This document shows, in pieces, positions 46,201 through 58,200 of a stretch of 64,000 nt of DNA. The first letter of the stretch is position 1. Each line of letters begins with the position of its first letter. The translations under genes were made by a program, and so were the position numbers. This stretch comes from Ditylenchus dipsaci (lineage: Eukaryota > Nematoda > Chromadorea > Rhabditida > Anguinidae), in contig SADC01000175.1 of NCBI GenBank assembly GCA_004194705.1, positions 62,001-126,000 on the forward strand, read 5' to 3'. The notes below the pieces were generated by a model that saw only the letters and a program-made list of their open reading frames with translations, was not told the origin of the DNA and made no database searches.

Positions 46201-49200
46201 TAAAAAGCTGAGATCTTGGGCTACATGGTGGTCAAAAAAATCAAAATTGTAAAGCAAACCATTAAAATAAAGGCATTTACTAATTTGCCTGAAAATTCGG
46301 GTATCAATTTGATCTCAAAAAAATTAAGAAACCCTCTTCAGTGGGAGATAAAAAAGAAAAGTTTTTCGTGCATTTTCTATCTTAAAGAGGCATTCCTAAA
46401 ATAACAGTTATGTACAAATCCACCTGAACATCATAATATTTAAGACAAGTGTGAAAAATTGGTCAAAAACCCGAGATAACAAAATACGGTCCAAAATTAC
46501 ACATAATCGGTTATAAGCAGCCATATAAATATTGCTTCGGACTGATATGTAATTTGTATTTCAACCGCTATGCTTACGACCACTAGGGCTATGAATTCAG
46601 TGGGGTATTGCATAGGAAAAAGTCTCAAATGCGAGGGGGTGCGCGGTTGGTGAACGCGAACGTATTTAAATTCTTTTTGATATATCACCATTATATGACA
46701 ATAACTTATATACTTACTTCATGTTAAAATGACCGCCTGTGACTCTTCTTTCGAATGAGTGTGAGTTTTCGTATTTATGTATTCAAAATCTGAGATTTTC
46801 GGTAAAAAGAAACTATTAAGTCATTTTTTAAAAAGCGGTGTTCATTATTAAACTTGCCGAACTCAGTGTGATAAGACCGTTTGTTTGGTTAACAGCATAC
46901 ACTATCTGACAGATCAGGAAAAATTGCACGAGTCACGGCTTTGAAATAACAAAGTAAAGGCTCTTTAGAGTGTGAAGCGAGGTCGCAAAAAAATAGAAAA
47001 ATTAATTGAAAAAAAAAACTCTGACGGAAAACTTTTTTTGCGCTGGAAATATCTAGATTCCTAACACTGAATTCGTGTTCAGCATGGTCATGTTTCTTAG
47101 TAAACTGCTCTTAAACCTTAAAGTTTACCGCTTTTGAAAAATGACTTAATAGTTTCTTTTTATCGAAAATCTCAGATTTTGAATACATAAATACGAAAAC
47201 TCACACTCATTCGAAAGAAGAGTCACAGGCGGTCATTTTAACATGAAGTACGTATATAAGTTATTGTCATATAATGGTGATATATCAAAAAGAAACTAAA
47301 AACGTGATTTTAGGATAGTCCGAAAAATGCTCTATTTTCAACACGGTATATTGACCCCTCAGACCCACTTTTTTTTTTATAAAAAAGCGATATTCGTGTT
47401 CTCCGTCGAATTCTGCGCCGGAATATACCGACCTGCCGATCGGCCTCTTGAGTGTTAATTAAGCTAATAATATCAGAACTTTTTTGATTGTCTTTTTCAG
47501 TGCACATATATCAACCACTTTTTCAGAAATACAAAGTCTATCTAACAACCGATCCATCTAGACCGCTGGATCAATGGCAGACCCATGAGGTGGATGCAGT
47601 AGGCAGAGAGCCGCCCAAGATTGAATTCACCAGAGGCGAGCTGGAGGTTTGATTTCCATGACATTTTTTTACTTTTTTGGTAAGCCAAATTATTTATTTC
47701 CAGCCAGAAACTCCCTACTACGTTAAAATCGCTGCTCAGAATGACGATGGAGAGGGTGTGCCGTCGGACACCATCAACTTTGTTACTGTCAGTGGAGGTT
47801 GAAACATGATTGTGAACCACTCAATTTTTACCTTTTTTCTTCTTTATAGCACCTTTGGATGCCCAACTGATGTGCTAGTCAAGGTCGCCCCAGACAACAC
47901 TATCAATATATCGTGGACAGGACCCAGCCAGCCAAATGGACCAATTAAAGTCAGTATTTTTCAAAACCACGATGGCGTACCGATCCTGATTCCTGACTAC
48001 TGTATAACCTCAAATAATCCACTTTGTCAGAATTGACTAAATGTCCCCATTTTCTTCTCAATTTTTTTCCGAAAAATTGCCAAGCAAAAAGGGGTACCTG
48101 GCTAGGTGTAAAAAATTCAAGCATTTAAGCCTGTCTACATATTGTAACCGACTTGGAGCAATGATAGTTAACAGTTTTTGCCTCGACGCGGTCATGGTAT
48201 CAAAATGTAGCAAAGGTAAAATGCCTAAATTTTTATTCCTAGTGCCGTGCCCCGGGTTTTACCCATTTTAGTGTTCTTTTAGTTTTATACACACATAAGG
48301 CTACACCCAAATTTTAGAAAATGCAATAATTCAAGAAGGCGCGAACTCGAAAAAAATGAGAAAAATGGAAAACTCCCTATGCTTTTTTGAAGAGTTGAAT
48401 TTATATAAATTCCTGCAAAAATAATCTAATTCAGTCCTACACCGTCTACTTCACTCCAGAAGACCCAGGAAAACTAGACGAAAACTACAAGCGTTGGTCC
48501 AAAGTAGAACTGCCCATTTCTGCGGACACCGGAATGGTGACATTGGACAAGGACTTGCACAACATCCTGCCCGACCACGACTACAAAGTCAGAGTTTCTG
48601 CAACCAACGATTTGTCAGAAGGCCCTGCAAGTGGAATTGTCCGCTTCACCACCGAGAGTGGAGAAGTGCCACCAACTATTGCGCTTGAGCCAAGCACCAA
48701 CCCAGCCAGTATTAAGCCTCTGTCCAATTACACAGTGCATTGTAAAACTACTGGAATCCCACCACCACAAGTCAGCTGGACAATTGGCACTAGTGACGAG
48801 AAAATTCCTGGACCTATTCTTAATTTACGGGACGTGGTCAAGGACACAACAGCTACTTGCCATGCTGAGAATAATGCTGGCAAGGTGCAAGAAGTGTTGG
48901 AAATTCAAGTGGCAGGTGAGCCAATTGTCAATTTTAAGCGTTTTTTATATTAAATATATAGCAATGTTTATTGAAAAATAGTGACAAACAATGCAAAAAT
49001 AATAATGCGAAATTATAGGTTGTTACACTAACCTCTCGTTATTTTCGCCTCTAGCCAAACAAAACTTTTTGACAACAGGACCCGTAGTAAAAACGAAAAA
49101 AAATTAGACTGATGCTAATTCGACTATATCTCGCCGATTAGTAAACTTTACGAAAAACTGTTTTTAGGGGTCGGAAGATAATTTATCTGGCTTTCAGATG

Positions 49201-52200
49201 AGATATAAACTACATCCAGCATATGATAGCATAACTAAGATAAATCGATTTTCATAATTAGACTCCGAATTAGACTTTTAGAAATCCACTTTTTTAGTTG
49301 GGATGCTAATTGGCTGATTGCTTGGCAAATATTTTTCTACTTATTCTTGTGGTTACTTTTATCACGTAAATGATATATTTCGGCGCATTTTGGTATAAGA
49401 CAGTCAAAGCACGGGAAAACAGAAAAAAATTTTACGAGCAAAAGTTTGCCAAAAAAATGAAAATTTAGACTTTAGCCACCTCTAGAGGTTCAGTATACAG
49501 TCAAACCTCTCTACTATGGCACCCCAAAAGTTCGTTCCCGCCTTGGGTCCGACACTTTTTTTAGCTCGATTTTCAAAGCTTTTTTCAAATTCTGTTTTGA
49601 CAGTCTGGTCCCAAATATCGTAATGATTCCGATTTTGCCGATCGTTTTTCAGAATTATTAAAAAAATTCTTCTAAAAAAGCAAAAACTCAGTTTAAAAAC
49701 AGGAAAATTCAAAAATTTCTGTTTTTAAATTGAGTTTTTGCTTTTTTAGAAAAATTTCTTTATAATTCTGAAAAACAATCGGCAAAATCGGAATCCTTAC
49801 GATATTTGGGACCAGACTGTAAAAACAGAATTTGAAAAAAGCTTTGAAAATCGAGCTAAAAAAAGTGTCGGACCCAAGGCGGGAACGAACTTTTGGGGGT
49901 GCCATAGTAGAGAGGTTTGACTGTAGTCGACTTGTGTGTAAATGGGTATACCGAAGAACTTAAAGAAATATTTGCTAAAATGCACATTTGCTAAAAAAAC
50001 GTTTTTGCTGAAATTTTTTTTGGTAAAGGCATATTTGGTAATTTTTTACCACATGTTTTTTAACACATGTGCTTTTAGCAAATATTTCTTTAAATTCTTC
50101 GGTACACCCCGTGTAAAGTGCACTTTTGTCAAATTTAGTATTCCACTGGAGACAACAAAAATTCAAATATTAAAATGTTCAAGTTCATTTAAATTAAATA
50201 TTTGTTGCTTGGCCTCTCTATAACTGTTCTTTTTGTAGCTTGAAAAGGTCGAAATTTATATTTTGATCTTTAAACTGGATTGTTTTTACAAAAATAGATC
50301 TAATTTTTCCATATTGCCTATTTTCTTCAACTGCAAAATTTTCAAAATTTTATGCATTAATTTAGGACCGGGTACTCCTCCCAACGAAATTGTCGCCATT
50401 CCAATGCTTGGAGAAACCGTGAATGTAGAGTGGACAGCACCTGATGAGCCAAATGGGCCGATCACTCACTATGTGGTGCACTACGGCAAAGTCATGGAAG
50501 GTTGGAATCTACTGGAAGCTGGCCTGTTGACCATAATTTTTAAAAATATTTTAAGTTTTTGGAAGCACCCATTCATTTCTGCAACTTAAATTTCAAACAA
50601 AATTGCAAACACTGGAAAGCACTAAAAATACACATAAATGTGTATTTTTCACCTAAACCGTCAAATTAAAATAAAATCGTGGCTAACTGGCTGCTCACCG
50701 GGATTTGCATCTAGAAGATTCTTAATATAAAAAATGAAAATTTATCTATTTAAAGGTGAAACAGAACCGAGGGAGTGGAAGTCAGTGGAAGTGTCTCCAG
50801 ACCAAGTGCTACACAAACTCACCGATCTAGACCCCAAGTCAGACTATGCAGTCAAGGTACAAGCAGTCAGTGACCGAGGTCCAGGAGTCATGTCCGACCC
50901 CTTCAAACTGAAGACCCTCCCATTGGCTCCCAAAGCACCAGATACATCATTGGTTACAGTGCACGACAACAACACTATTCAAGTAGAGTTTGATGCTGCT
51001 GAAGATCCCAGTGAGCCCAGCAAGAAAATTAAGGTAAATTGCAGAAATTTATTACAAGGACGGTGTGATCGATAAAATTTAGTTGTTTTGGGCAAAAATG
51101 GCCATTTTTAAAGATGGCCCAGAATTTTTTTATGATTAAAAGAAGTCAAAAGTTTTTCCCTTGATCAAAAAAAAGGAGTATTTGAGACCGAAAAAAGTTG
51201 ATTTGCCCTAAAAAAAGGTCATTAAAGGACCATGAAGCTTGATAAGCACAGCAATTTGCGGAATTCGAATTCGCGCGGGACCACCCTAATTTCGTTCATA
51301 ATATTTTTGAATTAATTTTTTTGTGTGCATGTGTGCCACCATCTCATATGAGTAGTTATGGTGCAGTGAAACTATTCTAGGTCGTCCGATCTGGCATGGT
51401 CGTGCAACGTTGGGTTCGACTAGTAGATGGTTCTATATTTTGAAAAAATTTTACATGCAAACAAAAAAACATTTCGATAACATTATTGACAAAATTAGGG
51501 TGGTCCCGCGCGAATTCGAATTTCTCAAATTGCTGTGCTTATCAAGTTCCATGGTCCTTTAAGCCAGCCCCCCCCCCCTTCCTCCAAGCTTTGTCTCTTC
51601 TGTTATGGGGTAAATACCATTTTGTCCCGAAATAACAATTCTTAAAATTTCGATTTTTTGGACACCAGGGGGGCCATTGCGAAAATTGAGACACCTCAAA
51701 AACATTTCTTAATCTAATTTTTTTATTTTTTAAATATTCTCTAAATTTTAATCGATCTGTGAACAGATTTGTGGTATTCGATCAGGAAAAAAGTTGTGAT
51801 TTCTTGAAAACACGCTAATTTCGTAGACTACTCTGTATTTATAAAAAAACCAAGAAATTTTTGCGACAACCGAATACTTTGTCGATTACAGTTTCTTCGT
51901 TGGAATAGATTTTACTATTTAATTTTTAGGATTACAAAATATTGTACACCTCTGGAGACCCTCTGCTCGAGGACACCAAATGGAAAGAATTGGTGTACGT
52001 CAGTCCAGACGACCAAGCTGACACTGTGAAAGTGCAGATTGATGGCGAAAACTTTGATCCTGACACCAAATACTCCGTGAAAGTGATTCCAAGAGGCGAG
52101 ATTGAAGGACTGCCCAGTGATCCAGTTATTTTCCAGACTGGTGATGGAAGTATGCATTTATTATCTTTTATATTTGCTAAAAAAATAAGGGTGTTTGATT

Positions 52201-55200
52201 CAGTAATTGCACCGGACAAACCGCTTATCAATGTGGACACTGAAAACAACACTATTAGAGTGCCAGCTGGAGCAGATTATACAGTCACTTGCACTGCCAA
52301 TGGCTTTCCACCACCTAACATGACTTGGGTGGACAAAGACGGAAATGTTAGTGTCTTCTTGGGGTTTTTAGGGAATAAAGAGTCTACCACTCTTAGGGGG
52401 GGGGGGTGGTTATTCTATGCTAGGGTCAAAAATGTTATGGCCAGTTAAATTAGCAAGAAACCAAATATGGTACCAAGGCAATTTGGATGAATATTGGTTT
52501 GCTTTGTGGGTCATGGCATGTTTTTGTAGTCACAAGTTTAAATCCTGCTAGAAGAAAAAATACCATCTTTTTGATGACTAGTATTAAATTAATCCCAAAA
52601 CAACCAGTGAAATGAGGTTGAGTAGATAGACCAGCAGACAGCCAATCAGAAATTTGTGGTCATTTTGTCGAGATATAATAAATTGAAAAAGATATGAGTA
52701 AACCAAAAAGTTGAACAAGAGTTAAGATTCGTGCATTTTCAATAAGCACGACTTTTCAAAATTTATTTTGCAGCAAATTGGGGTGAATGGCATGCTCAAG
52801 GTGTATGACATCAAGACCACCAAAGAAACCATTTGTGTGGCCACTAATCCAGGTGGTCGTGAAGAGACTCCATTCACCATTTATGTTGCTGGTCAGCCAT
52901 ATTGGACATTTAACTTGACATCAATTCTCATTATGATAATTAAGGACCCGGAAATGCACCCGACAACATTCGCCTATCCACCAACAAACCAAAGACCATC
53001 AGTGTCAAGTGGGACCCCCCAACTATTCCAAATGGCAATATTACCCGGTACATTATCTACTACACCCCTCTAGATGATCAGGTACTTGAGTTGTTTTTTG
53101 TGTGGTTTGTAAAAATGCAATAAAAATTCAGGAAAGAGCCTTTCAAGTGGGACAAGTGCCCAAGAAGCCAATCAGCGAGGTTTGGGTTTGTTTGATTTTG
53201 TAGGGTGGCCAGAAATAGCCATGAATTTTGCTCTAACATAAGCAGAATTTTTTTGTGCAAGTACAATTTGAAAAAGCTTTTTTCATTCGATTTCTTATGA
53301 GCGGCTCATTTCTTTGGTATATAATGTTGAAGGCGACTTTTTGTTAGGTCGCTCCTTTGGCTTGGGCTCTTACCTACCTAGAGGTTCAGGTGGTTCTCGT
53401 CCAATCCACAGAAGGGACCAAGCAAAAATCGCTTTTTTAACACCATATACCGCAAAGTACGCCTCTTGAAGACATCGAATGCAAAACAACCATTTGTTAC
53501 CCACTTAGGACAAAAATTATGAAAATTTTATTGGGCCACTCTGTATAAAATTGGAAAAAATCTTATTTGGTAGGATGAGATACAAATAAATCGGGCTTTT
53601 ACTCGAATTTTTCGGTTGCTAATAATACCGGGTTGTTTCGTATTTTCGTGACACTGTTAAACGGTCAAAACTTTTTTGTGAGTCGAATTTTGAATTTGCG
53701 TAAACGCAGATCGACTCAGTCTTTGATGGCATTTTATTCAGTGTATGAAATCGAAAACAATATTTTGCTTGGCCCATGTTATTTTGGCCTCAAAGGGACA
53801 TTTAATTCTAGGCCTTCTTTTGTTAGAAATTAAGCCGAAAAATCCGCACTGAAGTTCAATAATTCAGAAATTTTTTAAATTGGCAGGGACAAATCTAAAC
53901 AGGTGAGCATGCCCTTTTAACCATCAGAGACTATCTACAGACTAAGGTTCAAAACACAGGAAGGACCAAGCAAAAATCGTGGTTTTGACTTCATATATCA
54001 CAAAATTACCGTCAAAAACTCAGTCGATTGTCTTCTATCGACCCACTCTTTGTCTTCTAAAAACGAGTATTTCTCAAACTTTCCACCTACCACCCATCTA
54101 CCACCAAATTAATTTCAGAAAAACACCGAGAAACACTCGTTTGCACAAGTAGCGGCAAAAATAAGCTTTTTGGCGGCAAGAAAAGCTGCCAAAAAAATTC
54201 GAAACAACCTGTATATAACACTTTTCGGGCAGCCGACAATTGCGCCATTTCAAATTGCGCCAATGCAGATTGCGCCACTGCAAATTGCGCCACTGCACAT
54301 TGCGCCACTGCACATTGCGCCATTACAACCCTGCAAATTTCTGGTCATTTTACTGAAATTGGTCATTGAAGGACATGAAAACAGTCAGCCCTGATAGTAG
54401 AAGGGAACAAAATTCGTTTAGATCAGATTAAAAAAAGTATTTGCCTAACTTTGATTAGAGTATATAGTGGCGCAATTTGAATGTGGCGCAATCTGAATTG
54501 CCACAATTTGAAATGGCGCAATCGTCGGCTGCCTCACTTTTCTACCACCCAAATTAATTTTAATCATGTATTCTGCAAATGTGCTAATAAATCGCAATTT
54601 TCTAATGCTGAACCGCAAAATATTTAAGTGGATGACGTTCCATGTGCTTGGCGACAACCTAAATGAGGGTGAGAAGCATGCTTCCATCCATGACTTTGTA
54701 GAGAGTGACACTGCCTATGCTGTGGTAATCCAAGCAGCCAATCCAGATGGACCTGGCCCCTACTCCATCCAACACTCTATTAGGACCATGTCCAAGGGTT
54801 GGATCATTTTTAATCTGGGTCAGCCTGTAGACTATTTTCAAATTTAGCCCGCGAAAAGCCACCCACAGAGCTGCTGGTTGAGCCACTCAACCAAACCTCT
54901 GTTCAAGTCAAATGGAAACCAGCCGAAATTGAGGAGGACACACCCACCGGCTATGAAATATTCTACATTGCTGCGGACAAGCAAATAGAAGAAGATGAAC
55001 TGCTGAGTTTGCCTAAATGGTGCAACTTTTCGTCTTATTTAGTTTGACTTTAAATAGTTGTTTAGGAACAAAGTGAATGTGGCAGACCCAGACAGTGTGT
55101 CCCACACTATTCTCAATGAACTAAAACCTGATACTGAATATGTCTTCAAGATAAGAGCCATCTACAGTAGTGGACCAGGCGTTTTCTCTGAACCATGTAT

Positions 55201-58200
55201 TACCAAAACTCTTCCCGAAGGTTGGCTACTTATGGTTAAAAGGCGTTTACAGTGAATAACCAGCGTCCAAACGATCTCTTTTATTTCTGGCTATTGGGTG
55301 GTTAGCAGGGCTGGGATGGAATTCCGATTTCCGTCTTCCGATTTCCGGCACTTTTTTGCTTCCGTTTTCCGATTTCCGAAAAAATAGGGCAAATTTCGGA
55401 AATTTCGGAAGAAAATAGTTAACGTAGAATTTTTTTCGGTACTTATTTCGTTTACTCCCCGACCCCCAAATTTTAAAAAGTGACCCAAAAACAAGTCCTT
55501 AGCTATTTTTTTCTCTTTTATACGATAAAAGAAACATTTTCAAACACGCATTTTAGGACAGGCTCAAACATATTTCAATAAATTTTTATTGATTTTTATG
55601 TATTTGGGAAAAAATGTTTGAGTCTGTTTTAACTTACGGTATTAATTCTAATGAGGACCAATGGGTTTTATTCGAATAAGGATCAACCCCTTATCATTCA
55701 ACCTATCTTCGAGGTTGAAAAAGGCCTCCATAGTATCTAAAAAGGCCTCCATAGTATAGTTTATTAGAAACTGGGGAATAACAGAGACGGAAGCTTAATC
55801 AGAACAAATACGATATACTGACCTACCCTTGCCAAAGTCTAATCCTAAAAACGTAATAAATAACCGAAAAATGACCCTCAAATACCCTGGAAAGACCATA
55901 TAACCTTTAAAGGGGGGCTTCCTATACTCATCGCCTTTATTATTTTGGCACTGACGTTTTTTTGCAATTTTAATTCACATGCTCATTTACAACTATATAC
56001 TGAAAATGACGCCAAGAAGCAGAGCTACATTTTGAGTATAAGATTGCAAATGAGTATGTAAATTAAAACGTTCTGAGATAGTCCTGTGTAGGATGTCATG
56101 GAGTTGGACATCGTTGGATGTTTTTAGAATTATAGCTCCAACTTTATACCAACCTTTACTCTCTTTGATAGCTCAAATAAAAGTCTAGAGTCTTGGCTAC
56201 ATTTTGGTGTATGAAACTTGTGACTTGTAGAAAAACCCAGTCAAAAAAAATCCCGAAAACCATCGATTTTCGGAAATTTGGCCTATTTTAGCCTGGTTAC
56301 AAGCTCCGGTAGGCGTAAAAAACTGCGTTGATAGTTTTATTGGATAGCCAAGAGTGTGAGGATCATTTTGACACTAAACTTGTAAATAAAAGGAGAAAAA
56401 AAATATGGTTTACAGCCAGTGGTAGTCGAACCTGTGACCTAAGGCGATGCGTATAGGAAGTTCACCTCCCTCCCCCCCCCCCCCCCCCCCTTTAAAGACT
56501 TAAAGTCAAAATTTGAGTCAGTATAAGGCCCATTCCCCGATGAGTGACGATTTTTCCAGGTTTTCTCATTCGGAAGTGGCCATAACTTTTTTTTGGTTTT
56601 TCAAAATTTATTCTGTTGGTGCCAATAGTGTAGCTTAGATTCAGGGTTGCCAGATGCGCCATTGATCAATTAGGTATTTTTAAAAAAAATGTGGATAAAG
56701 TTTTATGAATCTTCACTCGGATCCTCACTCGCTTCAAGTGAGGATTCATACAATTTTTTTTATAATATGTAGTTGATCAATGGCGCATCTGGTAGCCCTG
56801 AATCTAAGCTACACGATGTCATCAACAGAAAAATTTTTAAAAATTAAAAAAAGGTATGGCCATCTCCGAGTGAGGAGACCTGAAAAAATCGTCACTCATT
56901 GGGGATCGGGCCTAAACCACGTCGTTAACTGTAGAAATATAAGGCAAAACTCTTTATATTTATACAGTTATCTATTTTTGACTACATTTATTGTCGGGTC
57001 AAAAACTGGGCAGCGCCAGATTGCGCCAATTAAAATGGCTCACACTTCGCACTTAAAATTTGCGGGTGCGCGATTTGAATTTGCGCAATCTGGCGCTGCC
57101 CCGAAAACTGTCGATTTTTGGATTTTCGGTTAGGAAAAAGAGTCAAAGATCGAAAAGATCAATTAAACCACCGAAAGTCAGAAATTAAAGGGCATGATCG
57201 TGCCCGATGGGGAGAAAAGGCGCGAACCAGCAGTTCTTTTCTTTCTCGATAAATTTTCACATTCGTTCTCGTCTAGATTTTTTAAGTTTTCTGTCTAGTG
57301 TTTAAAAGCAGTATAAGGTCGTCTATATCAGATTTGACGCAGAACGAGTGAAAAATGGGACGATTCGAAAAAATTCGAAAAAAACTGCTGGTTCGCGCCT
57401 TAACGCACGGGCATGCCCTTTAAAAAAGGTTTTTTGTGGATGAAATTTTTTATGCATTCTTATGAGTACAATCATCTCAATTATTTCTAATTCACCTCCT
57501 TCTATTAGGTGACGCTCCCTACATAGTTGTATCAGCTGGTGGAAGGGCATCAAAGGCACAACTGACATCCAGCTATTGCCCGGCTCTGCCTACAATGTGT
57601 TCTGTAGAGCCACTGGCAAGCCTCAACCCTCAGTCAAGTGGATCAGGGGAGGCAACATTGCCATAGACCCTAGCACAGTCAAGTCAGATGAGTCTGCAAC
57701 CAGATGGTCTCTCAATGTGGCCAATATTACTGAAGACACCAACTTCAATTGTGTGGCTCAAAACTCGCTCGGAGTGGCCAACTGGACTATTCAGTTGAAT
57801 GTGATGGAAGGTTAGTTGGTCATGGGCTGAAATATTTAAAAAAAAAGCAAATTTTAAATTTCACTTTTTGCGCAGGACTTGATCCAGATTGGAAAGCTGG
57901 TGTGGTCACTGCTGAGAACAAGGATGGACAAGTTTATCTGTCCTTTTCCGACAAAATACCTGACTATTTGAAAGATCCGGTGGGCGATACATCGATTTTT
58001 TTAAATTGGCTCATTCTTTTCGTTTGTAGAATGATTGGGTGGTTCTATTCACCGATGACCAGAACAAACCACTGGATACATGGAGTAGGGAGGAGAGTGG
58101 AGGAAGACCTCTGACCACTCTGCAGTTGGCTAAGACATTGGAGCCTGGCGGCACATACTACATGGCTGTGGAAAACCCTAATGATGGTATTAGAAGTCCT

